Source: Rhynchopus euleeides
Lineage: Eukaryota; Euglenozoa; Diplonemea; Diplonemida; Diplonemidae
NCBI GenBank assembly: GCA_963210315.1
Contig: OY723267.1
Location: 1,860,001-1,924,000, forward strand
DNA length: 64,000 nucleotides
Direction: 5' to 3'
Under the pieces are notes generated by a model. It searched no databases. It saw only the letters and a program-made list of their open reading frames with translations, and was not told the DNA's origin. Position numbers and translations under genes: made by a program. Position 1 is the first letter of the stretch. The number at the start of each line of letters is the position of its first letter. Shown piece after piece: positions 52,567 to 62,957 of the stretch.

Positions 52567-54730
52567 AGGTAGATTTGGCGAAAAAAATTCCTCTCTTATT
52601 AAGATCTGAATACATCCATGACAAAATTCTTAGAAAAAAACTTTTTTTCCCCTTACAAAAATTCTTAGAAAAAAAGTTCAGAATCCTGAAAGTGGGGAAC
52701 AAGCCCCCCAGTTAGGAACAGCCCTGGTGGGGGGGGGTTTTTTTTTTCCCCCGGAAATTCCTGGAAAATCCCGAAGATTCCGAAAGCCCCTCCCCCCTCC
52801 CCCCGAGTCTTTCTCCTTTCATTCTGTGGCGCGCTTCTCTATCCCAGAAGTGTCAAATATTCTCTTCACCCTCCTCAATCGCCCTCCCTCCTCACGGCTC
52901 TGAAGCTCTGAAAATTGCAACCCACGAACGAGAAGATGAGGAAAATTCGAAGTGCATCGCAGAAAAATAAATGGAATGTTGCTTTCCTCGCCTTGCACAG
53001 GTCCCCGTCTTTGCTGCTCGTCGGACTGACTCAAAGCCCCTCCCATTGGGGAGGGCTGCGAAGGGCCGTGGCCAAAAAAAAAGCATCCAAAAATTGTTCA
53101 AAGTCATGAGGTGGGACAAATCACGCCTGCTCGCCGGTGACCTTGTCACCAAGGTTGGTTTCCTCCTGTCCCATCTTTCTGAGTATCAGCGGGTTGCAAA
53201 GGTTTAGGCCAAACCGACTGGGGCTGATCGAAGGCCCCAAGATGTGCCTTTGGCGAGCGCCTGTTGTGCGCCTGTGAGGCACTGCAATGCTACGTGTGAG
53301 GTGTTTAAGTGACGCCTAAGGGTCTGAACTTGGTGTCAACGCGTGTGTCTATTTCCCTATAAATGCTTCTTGGGACACTGCACAAAGCGGCCCAAGGCGA
53401 GCAGAGGATCGAATGGTGTCTGTCCTGATGTGTCATGAGACACAGCAACGCCATGAAGGTGTACGAACGAACTGCCAGTCCCGAAACCCGTAAACCAGAT
53501 TGATTCACAGTCTGGTCATCTTGCACATCAGGTTGTTGACCGTTGAAGGAAAAATGAAATCATGCAGGACGTAATTTTCTTGCGACGAAAGAAGTAACCG
53601 AGTCAACACGAACAAACAATCGCTGTAGTTAATAGGAACACTTGAATCGTGCAAAACTCGCGCAATCACTGCCAGGACTTTTGTCCGGTGCTGCTTATCA
53701 GTGAGTGGCGTGTCTGCCGTCAGAACCAGTCTCCCAGCTGTTTTCGAGCGCTGCATGGCCAGGCCAGCCAATCCAATTGCAACCGACGGTTTGTTGGCGT
53801 GGTGCAGTGTGGTTCTGATCAGAACGAGGTTGCACCGAAGTGCCACCCATGTCCGGCAGAATGAAAGCAAAAAATACATCGTTCAAATCGTTCAGAAATG
53901 GCTGCATCACTTTGTGTAGCACAAGAAACCGACTGATGCGAATGGCCACCATTTGCAATAACCCCTTTCCTCACCCAAACCCACCTTTGTTGCTCGTACG
54001 GCGGCAAAACGCCTACCACCAATGCTTTCTTCTTTTTGTTGGTTCCAAAAAAAAAGGATTTCTGTCAAAACGAAAGACTTATGAATGCCATGTGAGCCCT
54101 CCCACTTTTCAGCAGCACCAAACCAGACCCAGTGCTGTGCAACCGATCGATGCGAGCGCCATTTCATATTATTTTGCGTGCGTCTTGTAACACCCGCCGT
54201 CCCCCACCCGACCCACCCGCCGAGTCTGGATGATGTTGCACTGCCTGAGGATTGGTGTGTTCCCCATAAAATCCCGGGACGGTAACCCCGGTGTACCATC
54301 CACAGTGACTGATGGCGGGTTCAAGAAGATGCTCTTTATCGAGCCCGTTGGGTGTGGGAAGACGACTCTGAGCGCAGCCGAAATCATTCAAAAATGATTA
54401 GGGATACGGCACCTTCATTCATTGACCCTGCATGGTGGTGGTGGGGGGAAAAGTATCCTGTGTCCGGTCTATTTGCCCAGCCCATCTCCCCACCCACCCA
54501 CCCCCTATCGGCATATTTCCCCGCGTCTCCTGCCGCCAGGTGGGGCCAGCCGATGGTTAATTAAGAACCCAAACCAAACAAAAAGCAAAAGAAACAGAGA
54601 AAATCTCCAAAAAAAAAATATGGCAACACCAAAGAAACTCCCCAAAGGCCGCAAAAATCCCACACTCCCCAAAACCAAGCCGATTGCAGGCACACACCCC
54701 CCCCCCCCCTCTCTCAAAAACACTGGATTT
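52567..54730. other. No supported gene
   Basis: Homopolymer G/T/C block at 52727-52805, otherwise balanced composition. Overlapping ORFs on both strands at 53500-54300 have no recognisable domain. Confidence 0.45.
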
Positions 54731-54808
54731 CAGACACAACCTGCATAACGAGTGAAGGGTGATCATTCGTGTGCTCCCTTCTACCTCTATTTCACTACCT
54801 CTCCCCTC
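54731..54808 (+). repeat. Conserved 80-bp hairpin-containing repeat, copy 2
   Basis: Partner of 29889-29968. The stem GAAGGG/CCCTTC is kept while loop bases change (TGATCATTCGTGTGCT versus TGATAATTCTTGTGAT in the other copy). Confidence 0.7.
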
Positions 54809-57552
54809 TCTCTCTCCGTAGCAGGACAACCAAAGGTTCCCCCCCCCCCCTCCCCCACATGTGGATTTTTTATTCCCGTGGAACAACCGATTCTACATTC
54901 TACTCTATACCCCCCTCCCCCCTCTGATGTTATGTTGAACGAGAGGGCATCGAAACTGGGAGGGACCACGCCACACAAAAAAAGACAACCCGGCATGCGG
55001 GGTTTGATTGACCCTCAGGGAAGCAGCGCCCCTGCCATGCATAGCTGATTTCTCGTAAACTCTTTTTGAAATGAAATGGAGCGCCCCCCCCCCCCCCTCC
55101 TTTTTCAAAAAAAGCAAACAGATTTTCTTACCTATCACCCCCCCCCTCTGATGTTAAAGGTTTCCTCCTCCCCCACGTGTGGATGATGTCTCCCCCCCCC
55201 CTCACCCACCCCCCCCCCCCCTTTCAGTGTACGCAGCGCAGTTTGTTTACCATAAAGCCCCCACCCACCCCCCCGCACCTTGATCATGGCTCCCAAGATG
55301 GTTTCCCTTGCAGATTGCCCCGCCCCTTCCCCCAGCCCCTCCTCCCAGCTGCCCGCTTGTGGAGATCAATGATGCGTTTTGAAAGACAGGGTGGGGGGCC
55401 GTATGGCTACACCACCACCCCCTCACCTCATGACACCTCATTCCCACCCGCCGTGCACAGCATATCTGGTGTAGCGGCGACAAAAAAAGGACTAACATTG
55501 CGAGAAGGTGCTGGGCGACTTGCTTTTCCATTCACTCTCGACGATCAAACCCCCCCTCACCTCATGACACCTCATTCCCATCCGCCTGGTGTGAGCAATT
55601 CCTTCTCTCGCCCTGCTCATCCCTGCTCCTCCATCTCCTGCTGTGCTGGCATGCTGGCATGGGGATCGAAGCCCCACGCATCATTAGGGGCCGTGGTCCG
55701 CTTTGTTAAGTTCGTTTTGCCCCTGAAGGAACACCCGTTTTTTTTTGTTCGGAAGGATCTCGCCTCGTGGCGGCGCAAATCATACCCGCTAGCCTGTTCC
55801 TTCTTTTGCTCCTCTGTCTACTCCCGTGTGAACACGCTTGCTGTGTGGGCCTCTCCTGATGTGCGAGTGTGTGTGGCCTCCCGCATACCCCAATACACAG
55901 ACTCATGACGAACAGAGCCCAGTCCAGAAACCCTCCTTGGTCATTATCTCACAGGTGGGAGGAAGGTGTGTCCAATAGTTTTCCAGGGGTGTGTATGTCC
56001 TGAGAAGCGGCACGGTCTATCAGCGCTTTGGAGGTGCACGTCAAGTCTTCACAAGGCAAAATGCGGGTTGTTCACCCGGTATTGGGGCTCACAAACAAAT
56101 CTAGTGCATCATTGCAGAGCCCAGATCAGGTTAACCGTTGGCGTGCATTGAGGTCACGTCATTCGGATCAGGTTTGTTCCTCACAACCCATCCCCCGATT
56201 CCAAGGAAGGGTTGGATTTCCTCCTTGAAATTTCGCTGGCTGAGTCGGCAAAAAAATGGAGCGAACGGGCGAACGGGCTGTTGAGCGTCAAAAGATGTCA
56301 GCAGTAAAACAGACAATCTCCGAAAGAAATATCATGTCTACCAATGCTGCCTTTTTCATCAAGAAATAAATAATTATGCAGGAACAGAAATCAACCCGTT
56401 TCCGCAGTGGATGGAATAAATTGCAGTGGACGGGCTTTGAGCGTCGATCTGACTAATCATCCATGGATGTTGCCCATATTACGAGCTCCAACGAAACAAA
56501 CTTGTTTCAAGCCATTTTTAAAAAAGCACCTCTTGTGTCCAACAGGACAAAGGCTATAACGGGTCAAGGAAGTTGAGTGAGTGCCCCCACGTGAGATGGA
56601 TCACTACTTGACATGCCCTTGGCACACCGCCAAATGCTTCAAGCGGGGGGGGGGGGGGACGAAACGAAATATCAGGGGGAGCGATGACCCCTTTTCACTG
56701 CGATACGTGCACAGGGCATCGGCACTCACCTCTGAGGGTGGGTTGGAGAGTGGCCGTCCCCCAGTGCAGGCTAAAAACCAACCCGGGAGCGAATAATCTC
56801 GAGCTGTGGGGCCTTGGGGGCAGGGGGGTGGGGGGTGAGGGGGCGTGTTGGGGGTTGAATTTACCTTGCAAAAATAACGCCTGCAAACCCAAGTGAACAG
56901 TAAATTTTAAAATTCATCAGTTACTACAATGTATGCGCCTGCTTGCAAGCGCATGGGATCTCGGGCAGAGGTGCAACTGCCCCTCTCAGGAGGGTGACAG
57001 ATGTATCGAAGTCGCCCAAGTCGTTGCCAAACGACAGCGATCCCCGCCTGCGGCGGCGCAGCGAGAGTTGGCGGGGCTGACTGAAGCGGACCTCGCAGCT
57101 ACCGCCCGTGAATCTTCATCTCACTCACGGCGAGTCGCTGCACTGCTCAGGGGAGAGGGCAATATTAAGGGGTGTCAAACGGGCAGATCAGGTCTAGAGC
57201 AGCCTCGCTCTCGCAGCGCTTGTGGCTGTCGACACCAAAAGCAAGAAATATTATCAGACAAATCCCGACAGGGTGGCGAAAACGTGTCAACCCTGATCTT
57301 GTCGACCCTGGTCCCACCCTGCTCCCACCCACCCGCCCCGCTTTTTGCCGTTACTGCGAATGAAAACAAAAAAAATCGAACATCGTTTACAGATTCTTTG
57401 TTTTTTCACACACAATAAGAAGAAAGCTTGTCACAGTGAAAAAGATAGTTGGCAGCGCTTTGGGTGACAAACACAATCTACCTTGCCTTGTTGCTATGAC
57501 TGTGCGCACATTCACACCAACCTTCATCAGGGCAAAACACGTGAGGTTTGTT
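54809..57552. other. No supported gene
   Basis: C-runs to 55280. A 29-bp duplication (CACCTCATGACACCTCATTC) lies at 55423 and 55558. G-run at 56646-56658. ORF 56933-57418 (161 codons) is open but unrecognised. Confidence 0.45.
56071..56101 (+). repeat. GGGTTTGGCGCACAAA repeat, diverged copy
   Basis: GTTCACCCGGTATTGGGGCT, then CACAAACAAAT. Its upstream AAGGCAAAATGCGGGTTGTT also matches sequence before the 57553 copy, so the unit extends 5'. Confidence 0.55.
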
Positions 57553-57592
57553 CACCCGGGTTTGGCGCACAGACAACATTTTATCTTTTTCT
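57553..57592 (+). repeat. GGGTTTGGCGCACAAA repeat
   Basis: CACCCGGGTTTGGCGCACAG, ACAACATTTTATCTTTTT; shares upstream GGCAAAACACGTGAGGTTTG with the 56071 copy. Confidence 0.75.
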
Positions 57593-57977
57593 CTGCGGGT
57601 TCGGTTGAATCTTCTTGAGTTCTGAACAGCCGAACCGCTCCCTTCTCCCCACTCGCCCTCTGCCACCCGCATCATCAAGCCTGTCCAACGACATACCCTC
57701 AATGCCAGCCAGCGGGAGAGACAGCCTCAGTTCAACTGACCCTGGGCTAATAATAGTCTGCAGAGATCGATCAAAGCTGTCACACGCGCATACCTCGTGT
57801 TTCTTGCCCCACCCATCTCCCCCCATCACCCAGGGACAGGTTTCGTATCCCTGCCCATCCCTCATATTTCAGGTGGTTGGTGTCTGTCTCCGATTGAGAG
57901 TCGACTGCCGTGCCATGCTGCTGCTCGAACAGAGCAGGGTTAATTTTTTTTTGTAAGTTCGGCGTAGCCAACTCAGG

Positions 57978-58057
57978 AAACTTTTCACCGTGCGGATCCT
58001 TGCGAACACTTCACACGCCCGGCAGGCTGGTGGGGTGTTCTGCGTTCGAAGAAGAAT
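57978..58057 (+). repeat. Diverged 75-bp repeat, copy 2
   Basis: CACCGTGCGGATCCTTGCGA, ACACTTCACACGCCCGG, GTGGGGTGTTCTGCGTTCGA align with 41641-41715. Confidence 0.65.
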
Positions 58058-58202
58058 CGGAGGAGGGCCGCAAACGAATCTCCGACCCTTTATATTTTCT
58101 TGCGTCAAGTTGTGTCCGTTTCATATTGCCACCGCCTCTATTTTTTGTGTTGGCGGGCTGCCGTTCCTGCACTTTCGAAGCGAATTGTAGATGGTTTTTT
58201 TT

Positions 58203-58240
58203 TGGGGATTTGGCGCACAAACAACCAGCCTTATCCTTTA
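58203..58240 (+). repeat. GGGTTTGGCGCACAAA repeat
   Basis: GGGGATTTGGCGCACAAACA, ACCAGCCTTATCCTTTA. Directly followed by an inverted fragment of the structured-RNA core (58241-58263). Confidence 0.75.
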
Positions 58241-58263
58241 CCTTGGATTAGCGAACTGGCATC
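58241..58263 (-). repeat. Inverted fragment of the candidate structured-RNA core
   Basis: Read on the minus strand: GATGCCAGTTCGCTAATCCA, matching GATGCGGGTTCGCTAATCCA of 17999-18018 at 18 of 20 positions. Confidence 0.5.
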
Positions 58264-58469
58264 GCACAGTGCCCCCCCCTCCCCACGAGAGAGAGGCCAC
58301 AAAGCGAGAACCGAACCCGCTATCCTGTCTACACTTCTGGCAGCGGAAGGCTCCCCCCACCCGAAGCGGTGTCTTTGTCTTTCGGTATGCAAGATTTGAC
58401 GCGCAGGTACCCCTCTCAGAAAAAAGAGGCGTCCTTAGTTTGGTCCAATTTCTTCATTTTTTTTTCAGT

Positions 58470-58505
58470 TCGGGTTTTGGCGCACAAAACAACGCGTTAT
58501 CTTCT
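58470..58505 (+). repeat. GGGTTTGGCGCACAAA repeat
   Basis: CGGGTTTTGGCGCACAAAAC, AACGCGTTATCTTC. Confidence 0.75.
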
Positions 58506-59414
58506 TCATTTCGTAAACAAAGGGAAAAAAATCACGCGCATCTCGAGCGCTGCTGAGACAGATCGCTCGGTGCGTTGTAGTGGATGGTGTGTTTTCTTTG
58601 GGAGGGGCGGGGGGGGGTGGGAGGTGTGCCCGCACCACAACGGAAACTGAAAAAACTGTGCCATCGCAAAGGAAACCTTGCAGTGCAGCCACCACACCCT
58701 CCTCCCCTCCGCAGAAGGAGAGGAGGAGGGGGTGATCGACAGCCGCGCACAGATTCAGTTGAATCAAGCACACGCTCTTCTCCCCTTCCCTCCCCTTCCC
58801 CCCCTCTTCTTCCGACTGGGTACCAGCTCTACCGGCCATCTTATGCCGGGTGGTTTTTTTTTGTGTTCTGACCCGGGAAATGTCATCTGAATAATTCTGA
58901 AAAAGCGCAAATCATCTCCTGCCCCCGCCCGCTACCTCCTTTAAACCCCCCCCCCCCTCCCCACCCGATCCCCACTCTCTTCCACATCGCTTGGAATCTG
59001 GTGGGGTGGGGTGCGGGGTGTTAATTCTTTTACATTTTTTTGCAACCCATGCAGCACACCTCCCAATCTCCCCCCCCCCCCCCCCCCCACTCCCTATTTT
59101 TTGCCCCAACTTGCCCCCCCGCCCCCCCCCCCCTCTCAGCATACCGCAAGCCGCGTGACTGATGTATCTTACTCTCACGCCTTCCTCTCTTCCTCCTGCC
59201 AGCCCCCCCCCCCCCTTTCAACCCACAGCCTTCATTCGCCACAAGCATATTCCCTCACCTCGGCGAGAGGATCACATCTCGGGGGTGCCAACAATCTTCT
59301 CTGGCCACGACCCAGATAAGGGCTTCCCGTTCTGGCGTGCTCTCCCCCTTCGCCAAATCTCCCTCCCCTTCCCCCTGCCGCGTCAAAATGTAGACCCATT
59401 TTCTTTCTTGTGGT

Positions 59415-59532
59415 GGGGGTCTTCGCTACGGGGGTGATCGTCAGTGCATTTTTGGTGCATTTCCTGTCGAATTAGGTGAAAAACTGACGAAAGATTGACG
59501 AAGAATACCGTGTAACGACCAGCGAAGACCCC
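59415..59532. repeat. Miniature TIR element (GGTCTTCGCT...AGCGAAGACC), copy 2
   Basis: Longer relative of 29104-29190 with an extra GGGGTGATCGTCAGTGCATT segment. Ends GGGGGTCTTCGCT and AGCGAAGACCCCC. Confidence 0.75.
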
Positions 59533-59833
59533 CCCCCCCCCCTGTGCCCCTGACTGCGTTCCCTCTCATTCATAATTATCCACACGGTGGACTCCAGCGG
59601 GGGTAGGGTAACCCTTTTCGGGAGTCTCAACTAGGGGGAGTCCAACTCCCGCTAGCGGGAGTATAGACTCCCGCTAGGGGGAGTCTGACTCCCCCTAGCG
59701 GGAGTCTTTTCACCTATTTTCACTCATTTTTCCCATGATACCTATGCAATGTGGCACTCGTCACTGAAGTACAGCCACACCAAACGAAACGGACGTTTCC
59801 ACCCATCCCAGCTCGCAGACCTGATTCACAAAA

Positions 59834-60214
59834 ATGGGGAAGACGACAACGAAGCCGGCAGCGAAGCCGGCGGCAAAGTCGATTAAGAAGAAGAAGAGCG
59901 CAGAGAGTCCCGAGGCTGCGGAGGCGACAAACATTGTGCATGATTTTTGCACGGCCTTCCCTGTTAAAAAAGGGGGCAGTGTGCTGACACTGGGATCCAT
60001 TAGAAGGCTCCTAGCAACGGTGTTGAGCAAGGAGCTCCACCAGCACAGCACCCAGGTGGCCAACGCAATCATCGCCATGTCTTCCCTGACATGGATAAGT
60101 TCGCTGTCAGGGAAGTCGCAACGATGCGGAAGGAGGGCGCTCTCCGTCATATACAAGGTGGAGGCGAAGTATGGCAAGGTGCAGGATACAAACGTGTCGT
60201 CGGGGGCAGCCTGA
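59834..60214 (+). CDS. Histone-fold (H2B-like) protein inside the TIR element
   Basis: 126 codons. The N-terminus is a Lys/Ala/Pro tail (MGKTTTKPAAKPAAKSIKKK), typical of core histones. Residues about 35-85 contain EATNIVHDFCTAFPVKKGG, LTLGSIRRLLATVLSKEL and HQHSTQVANAIIAM. This matches the H2B alpha2-L2-alpha3-alphaC pattern, in which a basic loop and (T)LG/TS-R-E-x-Q-x-A-V-R lead into L-x-x-E/D-L-A-K-H-A. The alpha1 helix seems missing and the last 40 residues (after AIIAM) are unrelated, as if the C-terminus were replaced or frameshifted. The start context ATTCACAAAAATGGGG resembles that of the H1-like genes. Either a captured and degenerating host histone gene, or a host gene around which an element inserted. 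The histone call rests on pattern reading only. Confidence 0.4.
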   Translation: MGKTTTKPAAKPAAKSIKKKKSAESPEAAEATNIVHDFCTAFPVKKGGSVLTLGSIRRLLATVLSKELHQHSTQVANAIIAMSSLTWISSLSGKSQRCGRRALSVIYKVEAKYGKVQDTNVSSGAA

Positions 60215-60363
60215 AGCCGCGAATGATCGCGACACGGGCGAACGGCTTGGCACCGTGGGTCTGGATAGATGCTGGAGTTCGGCCGGGTGAAACCGGAAGT
60301 CGCAGCAAAATTTGCCCCCCCAGATTTCTTCCTCAAACCCACCCGTGGGCTGATCCGGCCTTG

Positions 60364-60463
60364 CACGGTGGACTCCAGCGGGGGTAGGGTACCACTACCG
60401 GGTTTAACCCTTTTCGGGAGTCTCAACTAGGGGGAGTCCAACTCCCGCTAGCGGGAGTATAGA
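60364..60463. repeat. Second (inner) left terminus of the CACGGTGG element
   Basis: CACGGTGGACTCCAGCGGGG followed by AACCCTTTTCGGGAGTCTCA and CCGCTAGCGGGAGTATAGA, as at 59583-59685, with a 14-bp insertion (ACCACTACCGGGTT). Together with the right end at 61953 it could delimit a smaller element. Confidence 0.85.
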
Positions 60464-60479
60464 TCAGCAGTGGGCAACA

Positions 60480-61616
60480 ATGAGGCGATGCGGGGGGCGA
60501 GGGCACCGATGCTCACTGTGCGACATCCCAGAAGAACGCTGGTATCAACAGGTGCATCGATACCCGCACCTGACTCTCTCTGAGATGAAAGAGGCTGGCT
60601 ACCCCTCCCTCTTGGCAGGTGTGCTTCCCAATGCCCGCTACGTCACCCCAGCACTCCATGACTGCAAGGGGCTCGCCATGCGGCTGATCAGGGTACTGGA
60701 TGAGACAACAAAAAAATATTCGACAAGACCTGTACAAACCTTGCACTGAATGTGTCGCAGCATGGGACAGGTGCTCAGTTCCGGAAGGTCGTGCTTGCCT
60801 GTCACAGGACACACCTACAAGGGCTTGTTCCGCTACCTCTTTGTCTCCCTTGCAGACCTCATGCATTTCCGGTATGCAGACATCCCCTGGCGCTTCTGGG
60901 GATGCAAGGATGAGTCAGCCCGGATTCCCTTCTTGCGTGCTCGGATCTCAGGGCATATATTTCACTGGTTGATGGAGCATGCCGAAAAGGGATCAACGCG
61001 CAATGCCTACGTACACAGTCTCCATCATTGGTGGGCTCCAGAAGATGCAGTGCCTCTGCAGAACAACGACGAATTTGAAGAAGCAGAGAACGGACATCGC
61101 AAGAAAGATGCCGTTACAATCGCCAGCTCCGCAACTTACGAGAGAGATCTTGCGATGGCAGAATAGAAGCGGCGCGCATCGGGCATGCCTTGGAAGGTTG
61201 CGCACCTGTCGCAGGACGGGATCCTCGGGTATAGAGAAGTCATCCTGTGTCCGTGTCTGCACACCCGACACGCTCATAGATTGGCTGTGTATGTTCTTTG
61301 CACACAGTTGACACAGCTGCAGAAGGGGTTTGTGCACTGCAACACACAGGACTTCGTTGAACCCATCAGCGCGCCCTACTTCCTGTTCCGGTTCCCCGAA
61401 GGACACCGCAAATTATCGCTCTGCTTGTGCAAAATGCCAATCCCGCTGGGGGCGACTTTCACACCATTCGTGTCATCCGAGGCGACTTTGAGCACGCTTG
61501 ACCAACGCGCACAGCAGGAGGGGGATGACAGTTCTGACGAAGAAGATGAGGCCTGCAGGATGGCTTGTCTTGCCCAAGGTGTAACACAACTACGACAGGC
61601 GATGGCCGCACTTTGA
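60480..61616 (+). pseudogene. Unknown element-encoded protein, one frame interrupted by two stops
   Basis: One frame stays open for 378 codons except for TGA at 60747-60749 and TAG at 61164-61166. No frameshift is needed, and the coding character (acidic tail GDDSSDEEDEA near the end) continues across both stops. Recognisable pieces: an N-terminal CxxC-like RCSLCDIPEERW with later His residues, TPALHDCKGLAMRLIRVLDE, a Trp/His-rich middle (FHWLMEHAEKGS...YVHSLHHWWAPEDA), and CLHTRHAHRLAVYVLC. I do not recognise the family. Position inside a TIR element suggests a transposase or accessory protein. Alternatives to decay are programmed readthrough or stop reassignment; host genes here end normally at TAA, TAG and TGA, which argues against reassignment. 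Confidence 0.5.
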
Positions 61617-61953
61617 CACCTCAAATTCTAACCGCTCACCTCCGCAGGTGTAGCCGCTACCAGGAGGATAGGTAGGTAGTCCAGAGTCCGGGGAAACTGA
61701 CAGAAGCAAAACAAGCCCCTCCCCATCCCTCTTCCACCATGATTTTACCCCCCACGCCAGTAGACTGTAACTATATCATGGGAAAAATGGATGAAAATAG
61801 GTGAAAAGACTCCCGCTAGGGGGAGTCAGACTCCCCCTAGCGGGAGTATAGACTCCCGCTAGCGGGAGTCTGGACTCCCGCTAGCGGGAGTCTTTGACAC
61901 CCGCTCAGACTCCCGCTCCCAGACTCCCGCTAGGGCCGCTGGAGTCCACCGTG

Positions 61954-62232
61954 CATCCCTCCCTCCCCCCTCGCTACCCCATACACAGGCAAAGTGGGTA
62001 TGTGTCGTGCCGAGGGGGGCAATGAAGCGGGCAACCGCACCCAAGCATATCATCGAAATCGGGGCATCTGATCCTGCAACTGTGGGGGGTGAAAATGGGG
62101 TAAGGGGGAGGGGGGGGGGGGGAGGAGTGAGGTTGGCTTCATGCATAGGCTGTCGTCTACCATCGCCTCTGGAGGGGATGGCCGGAGATTTTTGCTGAAT
62201 CGCGAAGCCCTTCTCTTCCTCCTCCTCCTCCT

Positions 62233-62266
<34 letters not shown>

Positions 62267-62957
62267 CGTGGAGCAGCCCCCACCTCCCACACCCATCCCC
62301 CCTGATAATGGTCATGAGTGGGACACCGCTTCTCATGGTCTCCTGTTCTGCTGTCCGCTGTGCTGCATCTGGTTGTTTGAACGAAAACCAATTTTTAAAT
62401 ACCCGGGTTTGGCGCACAAACAACGCCTTATCTTTTTTAAATAAGCAACGCAGGTCGTCAGGCATGGGCCTCTGTGAGCATGCAGCTTGTGCGGGTTTCC
62501 ACAGTGCGACATGCACTGTAATGTGTCCTCTGCAGCTCTGATGCCACGACAACTGCCAACCAGACCGATCCTGGAAAAAGTTGGGTGGAAGGGGGGAGGC
62601 AGGTTGCTCAGAAGTGTAGGAAAGTAAACATGTTACAAACTGACACACTTTGATACAGCAGACGACCTCTTCCCCCGCGCACCCACCCCTCTGTTATATT
62701 ACGCACACAACGGGGTTGCGTGGGGTTAGTTTGTGTTCGAATTGCCTCCAGGTGGCTGGTGTCTCTTCCTTCGCCATGAGCTCAATGTTGCGGTTGTAAG
62801 AATCAACGATGGAAACAGGGATCTCTTCAAACCCCGAGGAACACACGGTCGAAAAAAATCATTTTTAACTCGCCCGAAACAGTGGCCTTTCTCGCCGGCA
62901 GGGGCTGTTGGGAAGTAGGGAACACAGCCATACATTGTTCAAATTATTCAAGGATGC
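61954..62957. other. No supported gene
   Basis: G-run and CT microsatellite (62102-62120, 62238-62265). Contains one GGGTTTGGCGCACAAA repeat. Confidence 0.5.
62401..62438 (+). repeat. GGGTTTGGCGCACAAA repeat, best-preserved copy
   Basis: ACCCGGGTTTGGCGCACAAA, CAACGCCTTATCTTTTTT; the GGCG/CGCC stem and the T-run are both intact. Confidence 0.8.

Larger units (their letters stand above)
59583..61953. mobile_element. 2.4-kb TIR element with ACTCCCGCTAGCGGGAGT arrays, carrying two ORF regions
   Basis: Left end CACGGTGGACTCCAGCGGGG; right end CCGCTGGAGTCCACCGTG. Inverted similarity continues for about 160 bp, through GACTCCCGCTAGGGGGAGTC palindromes to TTTTCACCTATTTTCA...TTTCCCATGATA (59706-59742 against 61773-61811). 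Inside are a histone-fold ORF (59834-60214), a second left end (60364-60463) and a broken unknown ORF (60480-61616). No obvious target-site duplication. Confidence 0.88.

Noticed and set aside
56933..57418. 161-codon + ORF (contains AQRELAGLTEADLAATARES)
   Set aside because: Composition is gene-like in the middle, but there is no domain, splice signal or neighbour support; left as unassigned.
60480..61616. Stop-codon reassignment explaining the two in-frame stops
   Set aside because: Host genes in this window terminate normally at TAA, TAG and TGA with no conserved sequence beyond, so reassignment is unlikely.
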